From IMG/VR virus record IMGVR_UViG_3300028031_000006, positions 1-41,101 of that record: a DNA stretch of 41,101 bases; one strand, given 5' to 3'. The notes under the pieces were generated by a model. That model was not told the origin of the DNA. It ran no database searches and saw only the letters and a list, made by a program, of their open reading frames with translations. Within the stretch, counting starts at the first letter, position 1. Every line of letters begins with the position of its first letter. The DNA comes from a virus. Positions 1 to 6,122 of this stretch are shown one piece after another. Both the position numbers and the translations under genes were made by a program.

Positions 1-145
1 CCCTTTTTTATGCGCTTCCATGAACCGTAAGACGATTTCACGCTTTTCTTTTGCTGTTAAATTGCTCATATCAGTATTACTCCGGTTGAACTTCAGTTGT
101 TATCACGACAATCAACTTCTGCAATCGGGTGAGTTGGTCGATAAG
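1..145. repeat. Terminal overlap, left copy
   Basis: Bases 1-145 recur at 40957-41101 with mismatches only at 127, 129 and 130 (g/a, g/t, t/g). The overlap carries the start of one leftward gene and the tail of the next, so the leftward operon reads straight through the join. This is what a circular or circularly permuted genome gives when the assembly is written past its own start. A true short direct terminal repeat is the alternative. Confidence 0.9.
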
Positions 146-565
146 TTCATCGGACAAATACCGACTTTGCTTCAACTCACCTTCTAGTTTTTCTATCTTA
201 GAGTAAGCATCATCAAGCTCCTCTTCCACGCTTTCGCAATCAGCTCGAACTCCATCGGGCTCTTCTTCCACTTGGATTATAGATGGTATGCCGTTATCTT
301 CATTCATAACTTCCCACCGGAAATACTCTTCTTTTCCTGAAACAGAGTCTTCTCGCTTTATCACAGCAGTGTGTTCGATGCTGTCCGGCCCCGTCGTAAT
401 TAAGCGTTGTCCGTAATCGCCACTGTAAAGCTCCTGATAAGCCTCTAACCATTGGTGTTTTGACCAATGTCCGCAGCCCCGTTTTTCATTAACTAGCTCC
501 AGTACGGTTGATGCGACGATAATCGCCGCGATTAGTTTAAGTAGTTCTTTGTGTTGTGGTTTCAT
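77..565 (-). CDS. Small membrane-anchored protein with coiled coil, unknown function
   Basis: 162 aa, no recognised family. Residues 8-22 are hydrophobic, followed by a charged segment, so an N-terminal membrane anchor is likely. Residues 43-52 (YQELYSGDYG) and the later YFRWE (81-85) match a module present twice in the next gene of the operon (40237-41025, reached across the circular join). Residues about 112-150 are heptad-rich and should form a coiled coil. The start overlaps the stop of the 562-828 gene by 4 bp, indicating translational coupling. Function cannot be inferred. Confidence 0.8.
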   Translation of the reverse strand: MKPQHKELLKLIAAIIVASTVLELVNEKRGCGHWSKHQWLEAYQELYSGDYGQRLITTGPDSIEHTAVIKREDSVSGKEEYFRWEVMNEDNGIPSIIQVEEEPDGVRADCESVEEELDDAYSKIEKLEGELKQSRYLSDELIDQLTRLQKLIVVITTEVQPE

Positions 566-828
566 TTCGCATTACCTGTTTCGGCTTGTTCTACTAAAGT
601 GGATTCGAGGCCGCCGTTCACTACCATTAGGTCAAACTTTCGCTTCGCTGCGTCATAACTCCCGAACATCCCGTTACTGCAAAAAATACTTTTGGTCGTT
701 TCGTGTACGGCATAGCACCGGCCATTAGCGTAGGGTTTAATCAGCTTTATCAAGTTGACGTGACTCCCGTCCTCAAAATTCGCGTACTCTATTAAAGGAC
801 TCGCGAACACTCTTTTTGGTAATGTCAT
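562..828 (-). CDS. Hypothetical early protein, 88 aa
   Basis: No family recognised. The protein is small, soluble-looking and basic at the N terminus. The ATG follows an AAGAGG Shine-Dalgarno sequence 8 nt upstream, and the stop overlaps the next ATG by 4 bp. It is the first gene after the hairpin at 856-895, which lies in its 5' untranslated leader. Confidence 0.75.
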   Translation of the reverse strand: MTLPKRVFASPLIEYANFEDGSHVNLIKLIKPYANGRCYAVHETTKSIFCSNGMFGSYDAAKRKFDLMVVNGGLESTLVEQAETGNAK

Positions 829-855
829 TCTATTTACCTCTTAAAGGTTTAGTTA

Positions 856-895
856 ATACAGTCAGTGGCACTCTTGCGAATGCCACTTGCTGTAT
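856..895 (-). other. Conserved RNA hairpin, copy 1
   Basis: Outer stem 856-861/890-895, inner stem 864-870/881-887 and a 10-nt loop at 871-880, read CTCTTGCGAA on the plus strand. Copy 2 at 2955-2992 has the identical loop and the same TC/TG internal mismatch, while stem bases change in pairs. It starts flush with the TGA of the 23-codon gene. There is no U-tract after it, so it does not look like an intrinsic terminator; a processing site or protein-bound RNA element is possible. Confidence 0.7.
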
Positions 896-966
896 CAGCT
901 TATGGCCAGGTCGCGGCTCTGCGATATAGCCACCGGTTGTTGGTCGTCTGTTATTAATGCATACAT
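895..966 (-). CDS. 23-aa microprotein
   Basis: An ATG at 966 opens a 23-codon frame (begins MYALITDD, ends SRDLAIS) with stop TGA at 895-897. The ATG sits directly behind the same ACAGGAGAATA leader that precedes three neighbouring genes, which is the main reason to call it. The hairpin at 856-895 begins at its stop codon. No homology can be judged at this length. It could be a leader peptide for the gene downstream. Confidence 0.6.
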   Translation of the reverse strand: MYALITDDQQPVAISQSRDLAIS

Positions 967-968
967 AT

Positions 969-983
969 TATTCTCCTGTTTTA
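969..983 (-). repeat. Recurrent leader core, copy a
   Basis: The 15-bp core TATTCTCCTGTTTTA (plus strand) contains the Shine-Dalgarno sequence ACAGGAG of the 895-966 gene. Exact copies lie at 1275-1289, 1613-1627 and 1829-1843. Here similarity to copy d continues leftward into the gap, through TTTTGGTTCAGTTGTT, to about 1002. Confidence 0.9.
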
Positions 984-1009
984 AAGTTTTGGTTCAGTTG
1001 TTGTGAGCG

Positions 1010-1270
1010 TTATGCCGGTGACGCGATGTGCTTCTTTAAAAACTCCTTACATACAGAGCCGACGTCGACATTAAAAGAGGTGCTTTTTTCGCCCTCGGTT
1101 ATCGTCATTGACATTATTGGGTTCCCGCAACCAGCGCCGCTAGTTAGGTTTAACTCAATCAGCTCGCCCTCGGCGTTTTCGGTCTCTATCGATAACCATT
1201 CTTGGTGAAAGCCGCCGACCGATAATTTATCTCGTCCTACGGGCTTTAGCTCAAAAATCGGGTTCTTCAT
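1010..1270 (-). CDS. Hypothetical early protein, 86 aa
   Basis: No family recognised. It looks like a small beta-rich soluble protein. The ATG at 1270 follows the recurrent ACAGGAGAATA leader (copy b). It lies in the leftward early unit, separated from neighbours by short leader gaps rather than by overlaps, so each gene here has its own ribosome binding site. Confidence 0.75.
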   Translation of the reverse strand: MKNPIFELKPVGRDKLSVGGFHQEWLSIETENAEGELIELNLTSGAGCGNPIMSMTITEGEKSTSFNVDVGSVCKEFLKKHIASPA

Positions 1271-1274
1271 TAGA

Positions 1275-1289
1275 TATTCTCCTGTTTTA
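1275..1289 (-). repeat. Recurrent leader core, copy b
   Basis: Exact copy of the 15-bp leader core, supplying the ribosome binding site of the 1010-1270 gene. Confidence 0.9.
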
Positions 1290-1307
1290 GGTTTACGTGT
1301 TTACGTT

Positions 1308-1610
1308 CTACTTGGTTACTGAGCCTATCTCACCTTTAAGGCGTTTCAAGCTTTTGTACTCGTCCACACTAACCCACCTTGTGGACTGTAGCGCCTTGAT
1401 TTTGCGCTTAGCTCGAAACGTCAAGGTCAGATAAGCTCGATAAGATAAAGCGGGTTTATCAATCTTGATGTCCTCCAATATGCTTTCTAGCTCGTCCGCG
1501 TCGTTGGTTTTCGTTATGAGGTCGGAATAGTACGTCGCGTCCTCCCGTTTTTGTTTCTTCGCTTCTTTAAAAAGCTGCTTTTCAGACTTAAGTAGTGGGT
1601 TCATCCACAT
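1308..1610 (-). CDS. Hypothetical basic protein, 100 aa
   Basis: Lys/Arg-rich and mostly helical, with no recognised family. The first ATG at 1610 is 6 nt after the GGAG of leader copy c. A second ATG two codons later could also be used. The basic character would allow nucleic-acid binding, but no motif supports this. Confidence 0.7.
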   Translation of the reverse strand: MWMNPLLKSEKQLFKEAKKQKREDATYYSDLITKTNDADELESILEDIKIDKPALSYRAYLTLTFRAKRKIKALQSTRWVSVDEYKSLKRLKGEIGSVTK

Positions 1611-1612
1611 GT

Positions 1613-1627
1613 TATTCTCCTGTTTTA
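1613..1627 (-). repeat. Recurrent leader core, copy c
   Basis: Exact copy of the 15-bp leader core in front of the 1308-1610 gene. The match with copy d extends to 26 bp through GGGTTTTGGTT. Confidence 0.9.
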
Positions 1628-1637
1628 GGGTTTTGGT

Positions 1638-1826
1638 TTACGTGTTTACAATCTCTTTTGCGGCGTCCAGTGCTTTCGAGTAGCCGTGGAAAGCTCCCGT
1701 AAACTGACCGCCGATGAACAGTTCGGTATCGGTTTCGCCTTTTTGCATGTGGCCCAATCCGATAATGGTTATGTTCACGGTGCTTTCGTTCAGTAGTTTT
1801 ACTACGTCGGGTTTTAGCTTTTGCAT
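1638..1826 (-). CDS. Hypothetical protein, 62 aa
   Basis: Small protein with no recognised family; it contains a GGQFTGAFHGYSKALDAA segment. The ATG at 1826 follows leader copy d. Its size, orientation and spacing match the other genes of this leftward early cluster. Confidence 0.7.
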   Translation of the reverse strand: MQKLKPDVVKLLNESTVNITIIGLGHMQKGETDTELFIGGQFTGAFHGYSKALDAAKEIVNT

Positions 1827-1828
1827 TT

Positions 1829-1843
1829 TATTCTCCTGTTTTA
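1829..1843 (-). repeat. Recurrent leader core, copy d
   Basis: Exact copy of the 15-bp leader core in front of the 1638-1826 gene. Similarity to copy a continues through GGTTCAGTTGTT, which here covers the stop codon of the 1854-2444 gene. Confidence 0.9.
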
Positions 1844-1853
1844 GGGTTTTGGT

Positions 1854-2444
1854 TCAGTTGTTCGGGAACTTGTAAAGATGCCGTAGCCAGGGGGCGGTAA
1901 GCGGCGAGTGCCGGTCAAAGTACCCTACCTCCTGATGCACTTGAAAAGGACTCGGGACGATAATCTTGAGTGCGCTTGGTTTGAAAAACCCTTGTTGTTG
2001 ACGCCGATTCGCCGCTAGTATCGCTTGTTGCCCATGCCGGTGCAGTTTGCCGTAATACGCTATCTGACTGGAGTGGATCGTGTCACGCTCAACGAAGCAA
2101 GGTGTATCAAAGCGCGTGCGTAGGATCTTAGCGACGCGGTGGGCGTTGGTTACTCGTGCCTTGTTGTGGGTTCTTAACGTGTCACGAAGTTGATGGTACC
2201 GTTTTTGCTTTAGTGTGAATACTACTTCGCGCTGTTTGGCTATATCGTCGAACTCATCGGCAGCCCAGTGAGGGGCGACGGTTTGCATGTACCAGTGGTA
2301 TTGAGCACTGTGAGAGTAAAAGTCGGTCTCGTGTTTGGGCGTTGTTTTTATATCATACCAGATATGCTCCAGATCCCGGTTTTTAGCTTCTAACAGCGCC
2401 GCTATGTGGTGTTCATCTTTAATTATTTGTTGGATTGTTTTCAT
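1854..2444 (-). CDS. Hypothetical protein, 196 aa
   Basis: No family recognised. It is His-, Arg- and Gln-rich and largely helical through about residue 120, with a C-terminal half containing a QQQGFF stretch. Its ATG overlaps the stop of the coiled-coil gene 2441-2731 by 4 bp, so the two are probably translated together. Function unknown. Confidence 0.75.
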   Translation of the reverse strand: MKTIQQIIKDEHHIAALLEAKNRDLEHIWYDIKTTPKHETDFYSHSAQYHWYMQTVAPHWAADEFDDIAKQREVVFTLKQKRYHQLRDTLRTHNKARVTNAHRVAKILRTRFDTPCFVERDTIHSSQIAYYGKLHRHGQQAILAANRRQQQGFFKPSALKIIVPSPFQVHQEVGYFDRHSPLTAPWLRHLYKFPNN

Positions 2445-2731
2445 TCTTGGCCACCTTCCAGTTCTTTAATACGTTGCTCAAGATCGTCTATCGTATCGTT
2501 GAGCCGATCCACAGTCTCATAAAGTTCTCGCTCTGATTTCTCAACCTCACCTTCGAGTTCAACTATCTCGTCTTGCGCTAACTCAAGTTCAGTCATCAAT
2601 TCCTCGTCGCTTTTAGCTTCTTCCAGTGCAGCGGCTAACTCCTTAGCCAGTTGTGCGCGTACCGGATCGGCATCGTACTCGTAAGCCTTAGCCAGTTCGT
2701 TGGCGTTTAGCATTGATAGTGGGTTACTCAT
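2441..2731 (-). CDS. Acidic coiled-coil protein, 96 aa
   Basis: Residues about 28-93 form a long, highly charged heptad pattern (repeated ELE/EVE and LxxxIxxLEQRI), which predicts a continuous coiled coil. There is no recognised family and no catalytic motif. It overlaps the upstream gene (2724-2924) by 8 bp and the downstream gene by 4 bp. Many phages carry such small dimerising early proteins; the partner is unknown. Confidence 0.75.
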   Translation of the reverse strand: MSNPLSMLNANELAKAYEYDADPVRAQLAKELAAALEEAKSDEELMTELELAQDEIVELEGEVEKSERELYETVDRLNDTIDDLEQRIKELEGGQE

Positions 2732-2924
2732 CTCGTTCGCCTTTTAGGTTTGTTGGTCGGGGCGCTCGTGCCATGTATTTATTCCAAGCGAGGTTTTCAA
2801 TGCGACTGTAGATACTCAAACAGTCGCCGGTTTTGATGTCGACCCACCGATCATTGTCGGCGTATCGCTTTATAGCCCACTTGACCACTTTTAGGTACTT
2901 ATCCGATTTCTGCTTGACGTTCAC
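2724..2924 (-). CDS. Hypothetical basic protein, 66 aa
   Basis: Starts with GTG at 2924, placed behind the Shine-Dalgarno sequence AAAAGGTG. Lys/Arg/Trp-rich with no recognised family. Its leader holds hairpin copy 2 (2955-2992), so its expression may depend on that structure. Confidence 0.7.
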   Translation of the reverse strand: MNVKQKSDKYLKVVKWAIKRYADNDRWVDIKTGDCLSIYSRIENLAWNKYMARAPRPTNLKGERDE

Positions 2925-2954
2925 TGTTGTTCACCTTTTAGGTTGTAAAGTTGT

Positions 2955-2992
2955 CACAATCGGCGGCACTCTTGCGAATGCTGCCTGTTGTG
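2955..2992 (-). other. Conserved RNA hairpin, copy 2
   Basis: Outer stem 2955-2959/2988-2992, inner stem 2962-2968/2979-2985, loop CTCTTGCGAA at 2969-2978 (plus strand), identical to the loop of copy 1. Compared with copy 1, an outer G-C becomes A-T, inner A-T becomes G-C and inner T-A becomes C-G. It begins at the base next to the TAG stop of the upstream gene. A TTGTCACAA motif (2951-2959) like those in the 3.9-4.5 kb control region overlaps its outer stem. Confidence 0.7.
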
Positions 2993-3496
2993 CTAACTCC
3001 AGTCGTTGGCTTGCCCTTCTAGTATCTCCATGCCTTCAGCGATTTGGCTGATCTGATCGTCCAGCATGATAGCCTGTCCTGAACAGCCGCGACCCCATAC
3101 AGTAAAACCAAGCATTTCCTGGACAGGCTCGCCCAGTGCTCCCAGTTTCTCGCCGAGATACGCCGATATCGCCCAGTATTCTAGGATCTCGTGGTACTCC
3201 AGATCAAGTCCTAGCTCTTCACAGGCTTCCTGGTCTGTGTCAGCTGTAAACGCTGTTTGGTAATCAGTCGAGTAAAGAGTACCGTTTTCATCTCTTGGCG
3301 TAACAGTTACGTCATTGTACTCCAGCGTTTTCGCATAGTCAGGAGTAGAGTGCAGATCGTCATACTCTTCTTGCCAACTGCTCGCGCCGTTTTCGCTTAG
3401 GAAGGTGAACACTGGTCCAAGGTTCGATATAACTTCCCGTGCTACTAGCTCGCTTTTGATGGCTTGGTTGGCGGGTGAATTGTAATCGTGTTTCAT
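2993..3496 (-). CDS. Conserved phage/plasmid hypothetical protein, 167 aa
   Basis: The C-terminal half (EYWAISAYLGEKLGALGE followed by GFTVWGRGCSGQAI) matches, from memory, a widespread family of unknown function in phages and plasmids with the pattern HWIVSxWLAxKL...LTVWxRTTTGQAI. The N-terminal half is variable and acidic. The ATG follows GAGGCAACCAAA, an SD leader shared exactly (15 bp) with the 3546-3815 gene. No biochemical role is established that I know of. Confidence 0.8.
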   Translation of the reverse strand: MKHDYNSPANQAIKSELVAREVISNLGPVFTFLSENGASSWQEEYDDLHSTPDYAKTLEYNDVTVTPRDENGTLYSTDYQTAFTADTDQEACEELGLDLEYHEILEYWAISAYLGEKLGALGEPVQEMLGFTVWGRGCSGQAIMLDDQISQIAEGMEILEGQANDWS

Positions 3497-3545
3497 TTTG
3501 GTTGCCTCTTTAAGGTTTTAGAATGTATAGGGTTAGGTGTTTAGT

Positions 3546-3815
3546 CTATAAATCTAGGATGTTGAATTCTCTGGGTAGTTCCAGCGCGCTTTCGGTCTCG
3601 CCTTCCCAAACCACGTTTAAAAGCCTTGTCAGATCTTTATGGTTTTTAGTTATTAAATCAAAAACGGCTAAGGCTTCTCTGGTATTCAGTCTAGGCTGTA
3701 AACTGTCGATCAGCGCCCCTATGTCGTTTTCAACTTTGGTTTTTACTTGCCCTAACGTTTTATAATCTAATCCGTTTAAGGTGTAGACGGTTCTCTGTGA
3801 TATTTCAGTACACAT
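3546..3815 (-). CDS. First gene of leftward early unit, 89 aa, unknown
   Basis: No recognised family; helical, with a short acidic C terminus. It is the promoter-proximal gene of the leftward unit: a strong sigma70-like promoter lies at 3861-3888, and the ATG follows GAGG about 9 nt upstream. Promoter-proximal early phage genes often act on the host, but nothing in this sequence indicates a target. Confidence 0.75.
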   Translation of the reverse strand: MCTEISQRTVYTLNGLDYKTLGQVKTKVENDIGALIDSLQPRLNTREALAVFDLITKNHKDLTRLLNVVWEGETESALELPREFNILDL

Positions 3816-3842
3816 TTTGGTTGCCTCGTTTTCGTGTAATAA

Positions 3843-3867
3843 GTTAAATTAACAAAGTTAAGTATAC
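3843..3867. repeat. 25-bp promoter-associated repeat, copy 1 (putative operator)
   Basis: A 25-bp A/T-rich element matching 40204-40228 at 21 of 25 positions in the same orientation. It covers the -10 box and start region of the leftward promoter. The recurrence at two leftward promoters suggests a shared regulator, phage or host. Confidence 0.6.
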
Positions 3868-3888
3868 CGCTTTCTATGAGCGTGTCAA
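3861..3888 (-). promoter_or_regulatory. Leftward early promoter, sigma70-like
   Basis: Read on the minus strand: -35 TTGACA (3883-3888, 6/6), 16-bp spacer, -10 TATACT (3861-3866, 5/6). It drives the 3815-to-77 gene string and probably onwards across the join. The -10 lies inside the 25-bp repeat, so binding there would compete with polymerase. Confidence 0.8.
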
Positions 3889-3923
3889 ACTTTTATTTTT
3901 ACATGGTTTTGTGCGTAAAGGTG

Positions 3924-4481
3924 TTCTGCCTCAAAAATATCGATTCTGCCTCAAAAATAAAAACGGCCTTGTGACAAAATATTTGTTTATAATCAACCAC
4001 TTAGCGCACGTTGTCACCTGTGCTTTTATTTTTGAGGCAGACTTAAGTCCTTGATTTTAAAGGATAAAAGGCCTTTTTGCCTCAAATACTTATTGAATAT
4101 ATAAACTTGATTAAGTATAGAAATATAAAAGGTACTATTACAGGTTTTACACGGTTTTGTGTAACTACACGGCTGCTACCGGCTGGCAGGTCTTTGGTTT
4201 TACTTGGTGTTTTTGAGGCAAAACGGCGTTTTCCTGTTTAAAACCAACAGGTTACGTTGTCACAGCTTAAAAAGGTCTTGTGACAAGGTCTTGTAAGTGG
4301 TTGATATTAAAAGGTTATTTTGTCACTTGTTGATTTTCGCGTAGGTTTTTAAAGAGCTGTTTAAAATCAATGACTTACAATAGTCTAAATTTATTTTGTC
4401 ACAGCTTTTTAGGGTAGAATAGTGAGGCTTTATGCGGGTTTGCGGCGATTCTGCCTCAGCTTTGAAATGGTCTTGTGACAA
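3924..4481. repeat. Control region with two interspersed short repeats (candidate origin or operator array)
   Basis: Motif A (TGCCTCA with flanking A-tract) occurs at 3924-3939, 3944-3959, 4027-4041 (inverted), 4077-4088, 4209-4220 (inverted) and 4449-4458. The first two are exact 16-mers 20 bp apart. Motif B (TTGTCACA or its complement) occurs at 3969-3977, 4011-4017, 4257-4264, 4278-4286, 4319-4325, 4396-4403 and 4473-4481. An A/T-rich stretch lies at 4081-4140. No credible gene fits in 3816-4524. The layout resembles an iteron-type origin or a repressor array between divergent units; the sequence does not decide which. Confidence 0.7.
4093..4121 (+). promoter_or_regulatory. Possible rightward promoter inside the control region
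   Basis: -35 TTGAAT (4093-4098), 17-bp spacer, -10 TATAGA (4116-4121). It lies in the A/T-rich part of the repeat array, where such matches arise easily. It could provide a transcript through the array for origin activation. Confidence 0.3.
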
Positions 4482-4488
4482 ACTGATT

Positions 4489-4518
4489 TTGCTATGTTTG
4501 GTATAAATGCGGTATTAT
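4489..4518 (+). promoter_or_regulatory. Rightward promoter for leaderless small-terminase mRNA
   Basis: -35 TTGCTA (4489-4494), 18-bp spacer, -10 TATTAT (4513-4518). The ATG at 4525 lies 6 nt after the -10, so the expected +1 is the A of the start codon. A motif B copy (4473-4481) adjoins the -35 and could be an operator. Confidence 0.55.
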
Positions 4519-4524
4519 TCGCGA

Positions 4525-5121
4525 ATGAGTGTAAGAACATTAGTAAGTAGCAGCTTTAAGATTGCTCCCCAGCACGCCGGGTGGAGTCTAGACGACATTG
4601 AAATGATGATGTCGCAAGATGAACTTGTGTTTTGTAATGCTTATATAAAGCATAACGGGAATGGAAGTAAAGCCGGTCACGAAGTAAGGATGCTCAATTC
4701 AGAGACCGCACAAAAGTACGCGGATGGAAAGTTTACGGTTAAACGCAACCAGCAATTGTGCAGTGGCAAGACCATGGACATGCTTAAACATTCTCTGGTG
4801 TCTAGCTATTTGTACCTACAAGTACAGAAAATACGTGAGAATGCACGGAGATCCATCGATAGAAACCTTGAGAGTTACACCAAGAAATTTGAGGAGATAC
4901 GGGACGCCGCACTCAAGGATGGGGACTACAGCGCGACTATCAAAGCACAAAAAGAGCTAGGCCTTTTATATGGACATACAGATAACAAAGACCCCACCCG
5001 ATCTATTAATAACGTCACGTTGATCAAGGTTATCGCCGGGGGCGACATGCATGTCCGGCGCAAGCTAGGAAAGGATATGGGGTTGCCGGATGATGTGATC
5101 GAGGGTGAATTGCTTGAATAG
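4525..5121 (+). CDS. terS: Terminase small subunit (putative)
   Basis: 198 aa from this start. MSQDELVFCNAYIKHNGNGS followed by a helical segment resembles the DNA-binding N terminus of small terminases (pattern: F..AYI..NGS.A), and the C-terminal part (KAQKELGLLYGHTD) is typical of the phage terminase small subunit. It would recognise packaging DNA and regulate the large subunit at 8299. An earlier in-frame ATG at 4507 overlaps the -10 region, and a later one at 4603 would trim the N terminus; 4525 is preferred because it fits a leaderless mRNA. It is unusual in being separated from the large subunit by fibre genes. Confidence 0.65.
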   Translation: MSVRTLVSSSFKIAPQHAGWSLDDIEMMMSQDELVFCNAYIKHNGNGSKAGHEVRMLNSETAQKYADGKFTVKRNQQLCSGKTMDMLKHSLVSSYLYLQVQKIRENARRSIDRNLESYTKKFEEIRDAALKDGDYSATIKAQKELGLLYGHTDNKDPTRSINNVTLIKVIAGGDMHVRRKLGKDMGLPDDVIEGELLE

Positions 5122-5148
5122 TGTTTCTGTTATGCGTTGACCGATGAT

Positions 5149-5165
5149 GGGGGTAGGCAACCCCC
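5149..5165 (+). other. Small intergenic hairpin
   Basis: GGGGGT (5149-5154) pairs with ACCCCC (5160-5165) around a 5-nt loop, just after the small terminase gene. No T-run follows, so it is a weak candidate for termination; it may stabilise the 3' end of the upstream mRNA. Confidence 0.4.
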
Positions 5166-5215
5166 TACGGGTGCGTGACGTAGTAATAGTGCTCAAATGT
5201 ATTCCGGCCTACTTT

Positions 5216-5244
5216 TCGACTTTCCTCGTAATATCAGATACCCT
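5216..5244 (+). promoter_or_regulatory. Promoter-like block with 12-bp box, copy 1
   Basis: TCGACT (5216-5221), 17-bp spacer, TACCCT (5239-5244). It contains TTTCCTCGTAAT (5221-5232), found again at 5489-5500, each starting exactly 31 nt before the ATG of the following gene. The -10 match is poor, so an activator may be needed. Confidence 0.45.
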
Positions 5245-5251
5245 ATAACCC

Positions 5252-5452
5252 ATGACGCAGAACACCGTAATAAGCCTAAATAGAAAGCGTTTAGAGTTAA
5301 ACCCGGTAACCTACACCGTACAATTTACGCATGACGCCAAAGGCATGACGTTTGTAGTTTACGACATAAAAGACTCAAGGAGAGACAGGCTAACGGTTGC
5401 AGATAACTTAGAAGCAGCTGCTAAGAAGTTGAGAGAAATCTATAGTCGGTAG
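5252..5452 (+). CDS. Hypothetical protein, 66 aa
   Basis: No family recognised; a small alpha/beta-looking protein with a basic middle and a C-terminal helix. There is no Shine-Dalgarno sequence before the ATG. The start fits the promoter block at 5216-5244 and the leaderless pattern seen at four other rightward starts. Confidence 0.65.
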   Translation: MTQNTVISLNRKRLELNPVTYTVQFTHDAKGMTFVVYDIKDSRRDRLTVADNLEAAAKKLREIYSR

Positions 5453-5488
5453 CACCAGACGCTGTTTTAAAGATTAAGGCGTCTACCA

Positions 5489-5512
5489 TTTCCTCGTAAT
5501 CTGAGCTACACT
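5489..5512 (+). promoter_or_regulatory. Promoter-like block with 12-bp box, copy 2
   Basis: TTTCCTCGTAAT at 5489-5500 and -10 TACACT at 5507-5512, with no convincing -35. The ATG at 5520 lies 7 nt after the -10. The box-to-ATG distance is identical to copy 1. Confidence 0.45.
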
Positions 5513-5519
5513 GCCCTTC

Positions 5520-6122
5520 ATGAACCTATCACGCGAAGAAATACTGCAAATCGTGCACTTCACGGTACAACAGTTATTTGATAAAAACGGAGAAAAGAAC
5601 GACAAAAAATTCGCCGACATAGAACAAAGACTCGCTGATTTAAACTTAAAACGAGTTCGAGAAGCACGCCAAAGTATGAGCGTACAGCCGCTGCTTACCC
5701 AACGATCCAAAAGCTATACCGATTCAACAGACCCTGCTAAAAATCTCGGGGAAACCGGTGACTTCTATGAGAAGAACGACGGAGCTGGAGTCATCACTGA
5801 AAAGTTCACTAAGGAAGACGGACGATGGGTATCCCTTGGAACCTACGCCACGGCAGCTTCCGGCACATCACTGGTCATAGCTATGACAGGTGGCCCACAC
5901 ACAGATTACGTGTCAATGGGTGGCGTATTAGACGATTCCAACCAACTTTACAACATACCGGGTGGCTATGTAGCAGGCACTCTAGTAGCATATTTCCAAG
6001 GACAAGCCTCATTCAAAGGTGAGGGCATCACCGAAACAAACCCCGCTACCGGCGACTTCACCTTCACTTTATTTACACCTAACCCCGGCCAATACGTGGC
6101 TGCAAGATACGAGGCTGCATAA
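5520..6122 (+). CDS. Fibre-like or appendage protein with N-terminal coiled coil
   Basis: 200 aa. Residues about 10-50 are helical and charged (probable trimerising coiled coil). Residues about 75-110 (GDFYEKNDGAGVI through DGRWVSLGTY) resemble the short repeat common in phage tail fibres, where a turn ending in W-x-x-x-G follows a GDxY strand. The last 80 residues are Gly/Thr/aromatic-rich beta structure and may be a receptor-binding or capping domain. No SD is present; the leaderless start is at 5520. The stop overlaps the next ATG by one base, so both fibre-like genes are probably co-translated. Confidence 0.6.
   Translation: MNLSREEILQIVHFTVQQLFDKNGEKNDKKFADIEQRLADLNLKRVREARQSMSVQPLLTQRSKSYTDSTDPAKNLGETGDFYEKNDGAGVITEKFTKEDGRWVSLGTYATAASGTSLVIAMTGGPHTDYVSMGGVLDDSNQLYNIPGGYVAGTLVAYFQGQASFKGEGITETNPATGDFTFTLFTPNPGQYVAARYEAA

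Noticed and set aside
3902-3973. Short plus-strand frame in the control region
   Set aside because: About 23 codons, no SD, and its sequence is the repeat motif itself.
3546-4507. Toxin-antitoxin or defence pair in the early cluster
   Set aside because: The genes are small and overlapping, but no toxin or antitoxin signature is visible.
5149-5165. Hairpin as intrinsic terminator
   Set aside because: The stem is only 6 bp and no T-run follows; kept as an unassigned hairpin.
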